31,018 nucleotides of DNA from DASSKW01 sp035701115 (GTDB taxonomy: Bacteria; Pseudomonadota; Gammaproteobacteria; Natronospirales; REEB76). Location: contig DASSOA010000057.1 of assembly GCA_035701115.1 (NCBI GenBank), forward strand, positions 1 through 31,018. The letters run 5' to 3'. The notes under the pieces were generated by a model that worked only from the letters and a program-made list of their open reading frames with translations, ran no database searches and had not been told where the DNA came from. Position numbers and translations under genes: made by a program. Shown here piece by piece: positions 1 through 8,797 of the stretch (position 1 is its first letter; each line of letters opens with the position of its first letter).

Positions 1-7
1 TTGAAAC

Positions 8-35
8 AAAAAGGGCCGCTGACGCGGCCCTTTTT
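8..35. terminator. Rho-independent terminator downstream of the slipin gene
   Basis: A GC-rich stem (GGGCCGC/GCGGCCC) with a four-base loop is flanked by five A on the left and five T on the right. It can therefore terminate transcription in both directions. On the minus strand it follows the slipin stop codon closely and would end the nfeD-slipin operon. Confidence 0.85.
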
Positions 36-48
36 CGTTATTGCCTGA

Positions 49-798
49 TCATTTTTGCAGTTTGGTCAGCAGCGGTTCGATCAGGTCCATTGGCAGCGGG
101 AACACGATCGTATTGGTTTTGTCGCCGGCCACTTCCACCAGCGTCTGCAAATAGCGCAACTGAATCGCCTGAGGCTGTTGCACCAGTGTCTGCGCGGCTT
201 CCATGAGTTTCTGTGATGCCTGCAGTTCGCCTTCGGCATTGATCACCTTGGCGCGGCGCTGACGTTCCGCTTCGGCCTGTTTCGCGATTGCACGGATCAT
301 GCCTTCGTCCAGATCCACCTGTTTGATTTCGACATTGGAAACCTTCACGCCCCAGATGTCGGTGTGCTGGTCGAGGATGCTCTGGATGTCGGCGTTCAGC
401 TTGTCGCGCGCTGCCAGCATGTCGTCAAGTTCGTGCTGCCCGAGTACCGAGCGCAAGGTAGTCTGCGCGAGCTGACTGGTTGCCTCGTAGACATCGGCCA
501 CCTGAATCACTGCCTTTTCAGGATCAACCAGCCGGAAATAGATGACTGCATTCACCTTGACCGAAACATTGTCCCGGGAAATCACGTCCTGGGGCGGCAC
601 GTCCATGACGACAGTGCGCAGATCGACTTTTACGACCTGCTGGACAACGGGCACGACCACAATGATGCCGGGACCTTTCACCCCACTGAAGCGGCCGAAG
701 GTGAAAATCACACCACGCTCATATTCCTTCATTATCTTGATGGAACTGAAGAGGAGAATGGCGGCAATTACGACTACGACAAGAATCCCTATACCCAT
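49..798 (-). CDS. Slipin (stomatin/SPFH family membrane protein)
   Basis: The 249-residue protein has one N-terminal membrane segment (about residues 3-20) followed by an SPFH/band 7 domain. Recognisable stretches include MKEYERGVIFTFGRF, the VDLRT region and the AKQAEAERQRRAKVINAEGE helix typical of stomatin-like proteins. Such proteins form membrane-bound oligomers and are thought to scaffold or regulate NfeD-type proteases. The gene starts 2 bp after the stop codon of the NfeD gene, so the two are almost certainly co-transcribed and translationally linked. The length is usual for a bacterial slipin. The family is clear; the cellular role is inferred from the conserved pairing with NfeD. 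Confidence 0.92.
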   Translation of the reverse strand: MGIGILVVVVIAAILLFSSIKIMKEYERGVIFTFGRFSGVKGPGIIVVVPVVQQVVKVDLRTVVMDVPPQDVISRDNVSVKVNAVIYFRLVDPEKAVIQVADVYEATSQLAQTTLRSVLGQHELDDMLAARDKLNADIQSILDQHTDIWGVKVSNVEIKQVDLDEGMIRAIAKQAEAERQRRAKVINAEGELQASQKLMEAAQTLVQQPQAIQLRYLQTLVEVAGDKTNTIVFPLPMDLIEPLLTKLQK

Positions 799-800
799 GA

Positions 801-2147
801 CTATTGCTCCTCGTTATCGGTTTCTTCGACCGTCAATTTCAGTCCGTCACGCGCGATCACCCTGACAGGCGTTCCCGCCCGCAGCGGTGTGCGGCTCCAT
901 GCGTTCCAGTTCTCGCTGTGTACGCGGACGATCCCGTCTCCGGCATTGCTGAAATCCACCATGGCTTTGCCGGTGCTTCCGATCATTTCCTCGGCGCCGC
1001 TCACCACCGGCTTGCGGTGCGCGCGCATCGCAAGCCAGAGTGTGCCGACGACCATCAGACCCGCCGCCGAACTGACGCCGCCGATGACGCCGCGCGAAAT
1101 GTCGAATCCCGGAACGCCCGTATTCATCAGAATAATGGAGCCGATCACAAAGGCGATCAGGCCTCCGATGGTAAGCGTGCCATAGGCAGGCACGAATGTT
1201 TCGGTGACAAACAGCAGGATCCCGAGGGCAATCAGCGCAAGACCCGCAAAATTCACCGGCAGAATGTTGAATGCATACAAGGCGAGCAGCAGGGCGATGC
1301 CACCCGCCACGCCGGGCAATACGCCACCCGGGTTATAGCCCTCGAATACCAGGCCGTAGATGCCGATCAGCAACAGAATGTAGGCAACTGTCGGATCAGT
1401 CAGCACGGCAAGAAACTTAACGCGCAAGCCGGGGGAATAGTCGGTGATTGACAAACCGGCCGTATGCAGCGTCACCGAACCGGCGCTGGTCGTAACCTGA
1501 CGCCCATCAAGTTTGGCGAGCAGATCGCGGGTATTGTCTGCCATCAGGTCAATGACATGCTGTTTCAGCGCGTCGCTTGCAGTCAGGCTGGCCGCATTGC
1601 GAACCGCCTGTTCGGCCCAATCGGCATTACGTCCACGCCGCGCTGCAAGACCGCGAATATAGGCGACGGCATCGTTCAGGATTTTGCGGTCTTCGGCAGT
1701 TTCGGGCTTGGCTGGAGTCGGAGACTTGTCACCCACCAGTTGCACGGGAGTCGCGGCACCCAATTCAGTGGCGGGCGCCATCGCCGCGATATGGCTGGCA
1801 TAGAGGATATAGGTGCCGGCGCTGGCCGCGCGGGAGCCGCTGGGCGCGACGTAGGTCACCACGGGTACCGGCGAAGCGAGAATTCCCTTGATGATTTCGC
1901 GCATCGCGCTGCTCAGTCCGCCCGGTGTATCCATCTGGATCAACACCAGCTCGGCATGCCGGGTAGCGGCTGCCTGCAGCCCCAGCTGGATGTATTCGGC
2001 GGTAGCGGGCCCGATCGGGCCATTGATCTGGAGCCGGAGAATCTCGCCCGGCTTGTCGGCGGCCATGCCGCCGCTGGACAACAGCAAGCCGATTACGCCC
2101 AGCAGCGTCACGACCAGAATGGCAACCAATTTGCGCATCCGGAACAT
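801..2147 (-). CDS. NfeD-family membrane-bound ClpP-class serine protease
   Basis: The 448-residue protein belongs to the long NfeD type. It has an N-terminal signal or membrane segment (about residues 5-24), then a ClpP-like protease domain containing MDTPGGL (72-78) and SGSRAASAGTYI, where Ser109 is the expected nucleophile. About four hydrophobic segments follow (roughly 245-370), and a C-terminal OB-fold NfeD domain ends the protein. Long NfeD proteins of the archaeal PH1510 type cleave hydrophobic regions of stomatin partners, and a slipin gene lies immediately downstream here. An alternative start three codons further in (Met4) is possible, as no strong ribosome binding site distinguishes the two. 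I did not assign the catalytic Lys. The substrate is inferred from the gene pair. Confidence 0.9.
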   Translation of the reverse strand: MFRMRKLVAILVVTLLGVIGLLLSSGGMAADKPGEILRLQINGPIGPATAEYIQLGLQAAATRHAELVLIQMDTPGGLSSAMREIIKGILASPVPVVTYVAPSGSRAASAGTYILYASHIAAMAPATELGAATPVQLVGDKSPTPAKPETAEDRKILNDAVAYIRGLAARRGRNADWAEQAVRNAASLTASDALKQHVIDLMADNTRDLLAKLDGRQVTTSAGSVTLHTAGLSITDYSPGLRVKFLAVLTDPTVAYILLLIGIYGLVFEGYNPGGVLPGVAGGIALLLALYAFNILPVNFAGLALIALGILLFVTETFVPAYGTLTIGGLIAFVIGSIILMNTGVPGFDISRGVIGGVSSAAGLMVVGTLWLAMRAHRKPVVSGAEEMIGSTGKAMVDFSNAGDGIVRVHSENWNAWSRTPLRAGTPVRVIARDGLKLTVEETDNEEQ

Positions 2148-2278
2148 CTAAGCAGACGTCGCCGCCAAAGGCAACCAAGGTCCATACTGTCACTGCCCAC
2201 GCGGTTCCGGTAACATGTGCACCGACTTTGTGTCGCCCTCCGGAACCGTCAATTCAAACTCCCGCAACCGGAACCGCC

Positions 2279-4519
2279 ATGTCGAGAGTGGGTTCAACCG
2301 GAACTGCAACGTTATGCGTGCTGGCAGTTCTTTTTTCATTTTGCACTGTTACGGCGCGGGCCCAGGAGCCCGACATGCCGGTGCAAACGGTGCGGCCGCG
2401 GATTTGCCTCGCGCTTTCCGGCGGAGGTGCACGCGGAGCCGCCCATGTGGGTGTGCTGGAAGCGCTGCAACAGCTTCATATTCCGGTGGACTGCATCGCC
2501 GGTACCAGTATCGGCGCCATCATTGGCGGCCTTTACGCGGCAGGCATGAGCGCACAGCAACTCGACAGGGAACTCAGAAATCCCGACCTTCAGGCCACCA
2601 TGGCCAACAAACTGCAGCGCGATCTGCTGACCTACCAGGAAAAGCAGGATCAGCTCCGGTACATCGTGCAGGCAGAGTTCGGATATGCCAACGGACGGGC
2701 ATTCTTTCCGCAGGGCCTGATAGCGGGCAACGATCCGAGCCGGGTGCTTAATGACCTGACCCTGCTGACAGACCCGAACGAAGATTTCAGCAAACTGCCG
2801 ATTCCATTCAAGGCAGTCGCCACCGATATTGACTCCGGCAAATTGGTGGTGCTTGATCACGGCAATCTTGCCGAAGCGCTGCGCGCCAGCATGTCGGTGC
2901 CAGGCGTCTATCCGCCGGTCCAGTTTCAAGGTCATCTGCTGGCAGATGGCGGGCTGGTTCGCAATCTGCCCATTGATATTGCCAGAAGCATGGGTGCCCA
3001 GATTGTTATCGCTGTGAATGTCGGGACACCGGTCAGTCCCCTCGGAGACGCGCAAGACGTCGTAAATCTGTCGTTGCAGGTGATCAGGATTCTGGGTCAG
3101 CAGAATGTCACGGCCTCCGTGGCCGGACTGAAATCCAGTGATGTGCTGCTCAGTCCCGATCTAGGCGACATCACGTCGACCGACTTCGATCGCATGGGCG
3201 ACGCAATAACGATCGGAAAGCAGGATGCCCTGAAAGTGCTGGCACCCCTGACGTCGCTTCAATTGTCTCCCGAACAATATGCGGAATACAAAGCGGCACA
3301 TGCCTATCAGCCGCCCGTGGTAAAGCACATTGATTTTATAGAGATCCGCGGCAATCAGCGTATTTCCACCTTGCTGATCCGCAGCCATCTGGTCAGCAAA
3401 CCCGGCGACGTCTGGAGCGTCGCGGCCGTTGATCAGGATCTCAAGAATCTCTATCACCTTGGATATTTCCGTTACGTGCACATTTCAGTCGAGCACGAAA
3501 CTGGACAAACCGGTCTGCTTGTCAGGGTGGTCGAAAAACCCTGGAGTCCGAATTACTTCAAGTTCGGCATCGGCATTGCGGACGATCTCGAGGGTGGCAG
3601 CCAGTATGATCTTCTGTTTGGCTGGACCCGCAGCGAACTCGACAGGCTGGGTGGCGAATGGCGCAATCAGCTGGAGATCGGCAAGACCCGGCGCTTTTAT
3701 ACCGAGCTTTACCAGCCCGTTGTCTATTCGGGAGTGGCGTTTATCGCCCCGCAGTTTGAATACCTGAACAATTCATTTGATCTCTTCAAGGGAGAAAATC
3801 GCATCGCCGAATACAGCGCCCAGTCCACGCGCGGCGGGTTCGATGTGGGAGGCGAGTTCGGCAACATCGCGGAATTGCGCATGGGTCTGAGTTACGGGCA
3901 TTTCATTGCGCAGCCCAGGATCGGCGACAGCTCGTTGCCGATCTATCGCGACAGCGTCGGTGCAGCACGGCTGCGCTTCGGGCTGGATACACTGGAAGGC
4001 GATCCCGGCTTTCCGACTTCGGGCGTCTATTTCAGGGTCAGCGGGTTGTTCGCGCGCCGCGCTTTTGGCAGTGACATAACCTACAACAGGCTGGATGTAT
4101 CGGGAAGCGAGGCGATCGGCAACGGTGACCATACCGTCATTCTCTCCGCCGAAGCAGGCTCTTCCCTCGGTTCCGACATTCCACTTTACGACCAGTTCAC
4201 GCTGGGCGGCTTCCTGTCTCTCTCCGGTCTGCGCCAGCAGCAATTGCGCGGGCAGAAGCTGCTCTCCGCTCGCGCCATCTATCTGAACCGTATCGCCAAT
4301 CTTCCCAGCGTGCTGGGCAATGGCCTGTATGTCGGTGCAAGCCTCGAGGCGGGCAACATCTGGGACAACACTGCCAGAATCAGTCCGGCGCAATTGAAGT
4401 ACGGAACCGCGTTGTTCCTCGGTGCCGATACCGCGCTGGGGCCGTTGTATTTCGGCGCGGGTTTTTCCCAGGGTGGAAATCAGTCGCTTTATCTGTATCT
4501 GGGGCTGCCATTCAACTGA
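2279..4519 (+). CDS. Patatin-like phospholipase with POTRA and outer-membrane barrel (PlpD-like)
   Basis: I prefer the ATG at 2279 (746 residues) over an in-frame ATG at 2228, because it begins directly with a signal peptide (hydrophobic residues about 9-24, ending ARA-Q). The patatin domain shows all catalytic landmarks: the oxyanion loop GGGARG (48-53), GTSIG with nucleophile Ser77, and the DGG motif with Asp223. A POTRA-like module follows (KHIDFIEIRGN onward, about 350-410). The remaining third resembles a BamA/TamA-type barrel, rich in alternating aromatic residues and ending LYLGLPFN. This is the architecture of type Vd secreted phospholipases such as Pseudomonas PlpD, in which the barrel exports the lipase. 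The gene is divergent from nfeD. Whether the passenger is released or stays anchored cannot be read from the sequence. Confidence 0.9.
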   Translation: MSRVGSTGTATLCVLAVLFSFCTVTARAQEPDMPVQTVRPRICLALSGGGARGAAHVGVLEALQQLHIPVDCIAGTSIGAIIGGLYAAGMSAQQLDRELRNPDLQATMANKLQRDLLTYQEKQDQLRYIVQAEFGYANGRAFFPQGLIAGNDPSRVLNDLTLLTDPNEDFSKLPIPFKAVATDIDSGKLVVLDHGNLAEALRASMSVPGVYPPVQFQGHLLADGGLVRNLPIDIARSMGAQIVIAVNVGTPVSPLGDAQDVVNLSLQVIRILGQQNVTASVAGLKSSDVLLSPDLGDITSTDFDRMGDAITIGKQDALKVLAPLTSLQLSPEQYAEYKAAHAYQPPVVKHIDFIEIRGNQRISTLLIRSHLVSKPGDVWSVAAVDQDLKNLYHLGYFRYVHISVEHETGQTGLLVRVVEKPWSPNYFKFGIGIADDLEGGSQYDLLFGWTRSELDRLGGEWRNQLEIGKTRRFYTELYQPVVYSGVAFIAPQFEYLNNSFDLFKGENRIAEYSAQSTRGGFDVGGEFGNIAELRMGLSYGHFIAQPRIGDSSLPIYRDSVGAARLRFGLDTLEGDPGFPTSGVYFRVSGLFARRAFGSDITYNRLDVSGSEAIGNGDHTVILSAEAGSSLGSDIPLYDQFTLGGFLSLSGLRQQQLRGQKLLSARAIYLNRIANLPSVLGNGLYVGASLEAGNIWDNTARISPAQLKYGTALFLGADTALGPLYFGAGFSQGGNQSLYLYLGLPFN

Positions 4520-4542
4520 TTTGTTCTGGAGCTGTACCAAAA

Positions 4543-5028
4543 ATGGAACCCATGCGCATTTTTACCACCGGCGGGACGATCGACAAGATCTACTTCGACG
4601 CCAAGAGCGAATACGAAGTGGGCGAACCGCAGATCGGCGATATCCTGCGGGAAACCGGTGTCGGGTTTCCGTTTCAGATCACTTCGCTGATGCGCAAGGA
4701 CAGTCTCGACCTGACCGATGCCGATCGCCGGGCGATCCGCGACGCGGTTGACGGTTGTACTGAGCGTCGTGTGCTGATCACGCACGGCACCGATACCATG
4801 ACCGACACGGCTGCCGCATTGCAGGGTATCGGCGGCAAAACCATCGTTCTGACGGGCGCATTGAACCCGGCCCGTTTCCGGGGCAGCGACGCGATTTTCA
4901 ATATCGGTGGCGCGGTGGTTGCAGCACAGAGCATGCCGCCGGGAATCTACATCGTCATGAACGGGCGCGTGTTCGATGCGCTCAAAGTGCGCAAGAATCG
5001 CGACAAAAACCGTTTTGAGGACAGATAG
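4543..5028 (+). CDS. Single-domain asparaginase-like protein
   Basis: The 161-residue protein matches only the N-terminal domain of bacterial L-asparaginases. It has TTGGTIDK near the N terminus and THGTDTM (about residues 79-85), the two threonine-bearing active-site motifs, and then an LTGALNPARFRGSDA segment. Full-length asparaginases are about 330 residues and have a second domain that completes the active site across a dimer. That domain is missing here, but the ORF ends cleanly before a terminator, so this is probably a genuine short family rather than a fragment. The gene begins 23 nt after the phospholipase stop codon and is likely co-transcribed with it. Substrate and activity are uncertain. 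Confidence 0.82.
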   Translation: MEPMRIFTTGGTIDKIYFDAKSEYEVGEPQIGDILRETGVGFPFQITSLMRKDSLDLTDADRRAIRDAVDGCTERRVLITHGTDTMTDTAAALQGIGGKTIVLTGALNPARFRGSDAIFNIGGAVVAAQSMPPGIYIVMNGRVFDALKVRKNRDKNRFEDR

Positions 5029-5058
5029 CAGCTTCCAGTTGAAATGAATGAGCGCACA

Positions 5059-5085
5059 AAAACGCCGCGCAATGCGCGGCGTTTT
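5059..5085. terminator. Bidirectional terminator between the asparaginase-like and ALDH genes
   Basis: A perfect stem CGCCGCGC/GCGCGGCG with loop AAT is flanked by AAAA and TTTT. It lies between convergent genes and can serve both. Confidence 0.88.
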
Positions 5086-5109
5086 GTTGCGGTGGTGCAG
5101 TTCGAAACT

Positions 5110-6639
5110 TCAGCCGATATCGAACTTGATGCCCTGTGCCAGCGGCAGTGCATTCGACCAGTTGATGGTGTTGGTCTGGCGCCGCATATAGGCCTGCCAG
5201 GCATCGGAACCCGACTCGCGGCCGCCGCCGGTTTCTTTCTCCCCGCCGAAGGCGCCGCCGATTTCGGCGCCGGATGTGCCGATGTTGACGTTGGCGATGC
5301 CGCAGTCACTGCCGAGTGCGGAGAGGAAATATTCGGCGTTCTTCAGATTGGTTGTAAATATGGCGGAAGACAGTCCCTGCGGTACGTCATTGTGCATACG
5401 CACGGCTTCTTCCAGTGTCTTGTAGGACATGACATAGAGAATCGGCGCAAACGTCTCGGTTTTGACGATCTCCCAGTCGTTGTTTGCGCGTACGATCGCC
5501 GGTTCCACAAAGAATCCGGCGCGATCAATCGTTCTGCCACCGCATACCAGTTCACCGCCGGCTTTTCTGGCAGCCTCGATCGCGGCCTTGTAACGACTCA
5601 CGGAATCCGCGCTGGTCAGCGGGCCCATCAGCGTGGTGCTGTCCAGGGGATCGCCGATGCGAACCTGTTTGTAGGCGGCGGCGAGTTTCTTTACCAGATC
5701 GTCAACGATGGACTCGTGCACGATGAGCCGGCGGGTTGATGTGCAACGCTGGCCGGCGGTACCGACGGCGCCGAACACGATTGCCGGCACTGCAAGTTTG
5801 AGGTCCGCGGTTTCGTCCACGATAATCGCGTTGTTGCCACCCAATTCCAGCAGCGATTTGCCCATGCGGGCAGCCACCATTTCACCGACCCGGCGGCCGA
5901 CGGCGCTGGAACCGGTAAACGAAATCAGCGCTACCCGTTCGTCCTTGACGAACTGTTCGGCAAGGGCGTTGTCGCCAACAAACAGCGAGAAGATCGCCGG
6001 GTAACCGTGTTCCTTGAGTACTCGGTTCACGATGTGCTGCACCGCGATGGCGCACAGCGGCGTGCGGGGGGAGGGTTTCCAGACGGTAACGTTGCCGCAG
6101 ATTGCAGCGAGGAATGCGTTCCATGACCAGACCGCAACCGGGAAATTGAATGCCGAAATCACACCGACGACGCCCAGTGGATGCCATTGCTCGTACATGC
6201 GGTGATGGAGGCGTTCGGAATGCATGGTCTTGCCGTACAGCATACGCGACTGACCGACCGCGAAATCCGCGATGTCAATCATTTCCTGCACTTCACCGTC
6301 GCCTTCGGGCTTGATCTTGCCCATTTCGAGCGACACCAGGCTGCCGAGCGCGTCCTTGTGCTGACGCAGGGCTTCGCCCATCAAGCGGACCGCTTCGCCG
6401 CGCTTCGGGGCCGGCACTTCGCGCCACACCTTGAAGGCTTCCTGCGCATCGCGGATGACCTGGTCGTAATCGGCTTCTGTGGCGCAATGGACTTTCGCGA
6501 TCACTTCGCCGCTTGCCGGATTGATGGAACTGATGACCTTGCCGCCGCTGGACTTCCGCCAGCCGCCGGTGCTGGTCCAGGTGCCTGCGTTGTCCTGCTC
6601 GAGGCCGAGACTGGAAAGTAGGTTTTTGATATCCGACAT
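5110..6639 (-). CDS. amaB: ALDH7-type aldehyde dehydrogenase (probable L-piperidine-6-carboxylate/alpha-aminoadipate semialdehyde dehydrogenase)
   Basis: The 509-residue protein has the full aldehyde dehydrogenase fold. It shows the NAD-binding segment VISAFNFPVAVW, the FTGSSAVGRRVGE glycine motif, the catalytic Glu region LLELGGNNAI and the nucleophile Cys299 in GQRCTSTRR. The GGNNAI and SGAEIGGAFGGEKETGGGRESGS signatures are characteristic of the ALDH7/antiquitin family. This family oxidises alpha-aminoadipate semialdehyde in lysine catabolism (AmaB in Pseudomonas). Length and start (MSDIKNLLSSLG) are normal for the family. The gene stands alone, divergent from DAHP synthase, with no other lysine-degradation genes nearby, so the physiological substrate is inferred from family membership only. 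Confidence 0.88.
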   Translation of the reverse strand: MSDIKNLLSSLGLEQDNAGTWTSTGGWRKSSGGKVISSINPASGEVIAKVHCATEADYDQVIRDAQEAFKVWREVPAPKRGEAVRLMGEALRQHKDALGSLVSLEMGKIKPEGDGEVQEMIDIADFAVGQSRMLYGKTMHSERLHHRMYEQWHPLGVVGVISAFNFPVAVWSWNAFLAAICGNVTVWKPSPRTPLCAIAVQHIVNRVLKEHGYPAIFSLFVGDNALAEQFVKDERVALISFTGSSAVGRRVGEMVAARMGKSLLELGGNNAIIVDETADLKLAVPAIVFGAVGTAGQRCTSTRRLIVHESIVDDLVKKLAAAYKQVRIGDPLDSTTLMGPLTSADSVSRYKAAIEAARKAGGELVCGGRTIDRAGFFVEPAIVRANNDWEIVKTETFAPILYVMSYKTLEEAVRMHNDVPQGLSSAIFTTNLKNAEYFLSALGSDCGIANVNIGTSGAEIGGAFGGEKETGGGRESGSDAWQAYMRRQTNTINWSNALPLAQGIKFDIG

Positions 6640-6882
6640 GTATGCGACTCCTGGTCAAGCTGTGAACGGCGCAACGGCAACGGGTCCCGCTCAGGATCAA
6701 TCCCGGGTCTCCGCGCAGCGATCGCCCGGCCGGACGAAAAACGCGCAGAAATGCGCCGGTTGCTCCGGGTCAAGGCGCGACTGACAGGGCGGGCGGAAAA
6801 CCGCCATTTTGCCATAAACGGACGCTGCGCCGCATCCCGCACTTTCCCAAAGCGACGCCTCCCGTGTAGCATTGCCACGCAT

Positions 6883-8235
6883 ATGGATCACAAGCTGCAT
6901 CATCTGTGGACACCGGACAGCTGGCAATCGAGGATTGCCGGACAGCAGCCGTTGTATGCCGACGGCATTGCGGTCGAACGGGTGCTGGCTGAAATCCGCC
7001 GCCTTCCGCCGCTGGTAACCTGGGGTGAAGTGGACAAGCTGCGCCGTCAACTGGCGGAGGCCGGACGCGGCGAGCGCTTTCTGCTGCAGGGAGGTGATTG
7101 TGCCGAGAACTTCGACGACTGCACAGCCGACCCCATCGCCAACAAGCTCAAGATCCTGCTGCAGATGAGTCTGGTTCTGGTGCACGGCCTCAAGAAACGT
7201 GTGATTCGCGTGGGCCGGATCGCCGGGCAGTATGCCAAGCCGCGATCAACGGAAACGGAAACGCGCGGCGAAATCACCCTGCCCAGTTATCGCGGCGATC
7301 TCATCAACCGCGCGGGATTCAGCGCCAGCGAGCGACAGCCCAATCCCGATCTGATGTTGCGCGGTTACGAACACGCAGCACTCACCCTGAACTACGTACG
7401 CGCCATGGTGGATGGCGGCTTTGCCGATTTGCATCACCCGGAATACTGGGATCTCGATTTCGTGCGCAACTCGCCGCTGGAAGCGGAGTACAGGCGCATC
7501 GTGCAGTCCATTGTCGATTCGCTCACGTTCATGGAAACGATTTCCGGTCAGACCCTGAGCGAAAGCGGCCGCATCGATTTTTTTACCAGCCACGAAGGTC
7601 TGCACCTTTTATATGAGCAGGCACAGACCCAGTTCGTGCCGGAAGCGGGGCGCTGGTACAACCTGGCAACGCATTATCCCTGGATTGGCATGCGCACCGC
7701 CGATCTCAGTGGCGCGCACGTCGAATATTTCCGCGGCATTGCAAATCCGGTTGCCGTGAAAGTCGGCCCGGGCATGACCGATGCGCAACTCATCGAGCTA
7801 TGCGGAATTCTGAATCCGGAAAACGAACTGGGCCGGTTGACGTTGATCCATCGCTTTGGTGCCGGCCGCATCAATGAAAAACTGCCGCCGCTGGTCGAAG
7901 CCGTGCGCAGGGCGGGCAGGCAGGTGCTCTGGATCTGCGATCCCATGCACGGCAACACCGAGACTACGGCCAGTGGTATCAAGACGCGGCGCTTCGAGAA
8001 CATCCTGGAAGAACTGGAAGCGGCGTTCGCGCTGCACGAACGTCTCGGCAGCATTCTGGCGGGCGTGCATTTTGAACTCACCGGCGACGATGTTACCGAG
8101 TGCACCGGCGGTGCGCGAGGCCTCACCGACACCGATCTGGAACGTGCCTACAAGTCGCAGGTTGATCCGCGGCTCAATTACGAGCAGGCGCTGGAGATGG
8201 CGATGCGGATTGTTGCGCGCAAGGCAAGAAAGTAA
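6883..8235 (+). CDS. Class II 3-deoxy-7-phosphoheptulonate (DAHP) synthase
   Basis: It catalyses condensation of phosphoenolpyruvate with erythrose 4-phosphate, the first step of the shikimate pathway. An upstream in-frame start exists at 6751, but ATG 6883 gives a 450-residue protein beginning MDHKLHHLWTPDSW, the normal size and N terminus of plant-type (class II) enzymes. Family signatures include LLQGGDCAENF with the metal-binding Cys, RVGRIAGQYAKPRS (substrate and metal contacts), DFFTSHEGLHLLYEQ, WIGMRTADLSGAHVEYFRG and DPMHGNTE near the C terminus. The protein is unrelated to the class I AroFGH enzymes of E. coli. The 243-bp region shared with the divergent ALDH gene should carry both promoters; I could not identify a convincing one. 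Confidence 0.92.
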   Translation: MDHKLHHLWTPDSWQSRIAGQQPLYADGIAVERVLAEIRRLPPLVTWGEVDKLRRQLAEAGRGERFLLQGGDCAENFDDCTADPIANKLKILLQMSLVLVHGLKKRVIRVGRIAGQYAKPRSTETETRGEITLPSYRGDLINRAGFSASERQPNPDLMLRGYEHAALTLNYVRAMVDGGFADLHHPEYWDLDFVRNSPLEAEYRRIVQSIVDSLTFMETISGQTLSESGRIDFFTSHEGLHLLYEQAQTQFVPEAGRWYNLATHYPWIGMRTADLSGAHVEYFRGIANPVAVKVGPGMTDAQLIELCGILNPENELGRLTLIHRFGAGRINEKLPPLVEAVRRAGRQVLWICDPMHGNTETTASGIKTRRFENILEELEAAFALHERLGSILAGVHFELTGDDVTECTGGARGLTDTDLERAYKSQVDPRLNYEQALEMAMRIVARKARK

Positions 8236-8245
8236 TTCAACAAGA

Positions 8246-8797
8246 TCAAACGGGCGGCGCGGAAATTTCTGACTCACGCCATTCCCCGGGCTGCAGGCCG
8301 TCCAGCGTCCAGCCTCCGATTTTCCAGCGAATCAATCTGAGTGTCGGATAACCGATCGCGGCGGTCATGCGCCGCACTTGGCGATTGCGGCCCTCACGCA
8401 GCGTAAGTTCGATCCACGCGGTAGGAATGAGTTTCCGGAACCGGATCGGCGGATCACGTGGCCACAGATTTTGCGGTTCGCCGACGAGCCGCGCACCGGC
8501 CGGTAGTGTTGGTCCATCGTTCAGCATCACGCCGCGGCGTAATTGTTCTAGATCGGCTTCACCCGGAATGCGTTCAACCTGGGCAAGGTAGGTTTTGGAC
8601 AGCTTGTGCCGCGGATGGCTGATACGATTCTGCAATCTGCCATCGTCGGTCAGCAGCAACAGCCCTTCGCTGTCTGTATCCAGCCGTCCCGCCGGATAGA
8701 CGTTCCTGACCGGAATGAAATCGGCCAGTGTCGGCCTTTTGCCATCGCCGCTGAACTGGCAGATCACGCCATACGGCTTGTTAAACAGGATCAGCAT
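8246..8797 (-). CDS. rluE: 23S rRNA pseudouridine synthase, RluE-like
   Basis: The 183-residue protein is a small RsuA/RluB/E/F-family pseudouridine synthase. It shows LFNKPYGVICQFS at the N terminus, the catalytic motif GRLDTDSEGLLLLT with Asp40, KTYLAQVE, and the C-terminal REGRNRQVRRM motif. There is no N-terminal S4 domain, which fits RluE (23S U2457 in E. coli) better than RsuA or RluB. The start codon lies inside the end of the LysR gene (17-bp overlap), so the two are translationally coupled. The stop faces the end of the DAHP synthase gene 10 bp away. The exact target nucleotide is inferred. Confidence 0.88.
   Translation of the reverse strand: MLILFNKPYGVICQFSGDGKRPTLADFIPVRNVYPAGRLDTDSEGLLLLTDDGRLQNRISHPRHKLSKTYLAQVERIPGEADLEQLRRGVMLNDGPTLPAGARLVGEPQNLWPRDPPIRFRKLIPTAWIELTLREGRNRQVRRMTAAIGYPTLRLIRWKIGGWTLDGLQPGEWRESEISAPPV

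Noticed and set aside
1464..2213. Long ORF antisense to nfeD
   Set aside because: GC-rich coding DNA often opens the opposite strand. The composition (Arg, Gln and His rich) is not protein-like, and nfeD explains the region.
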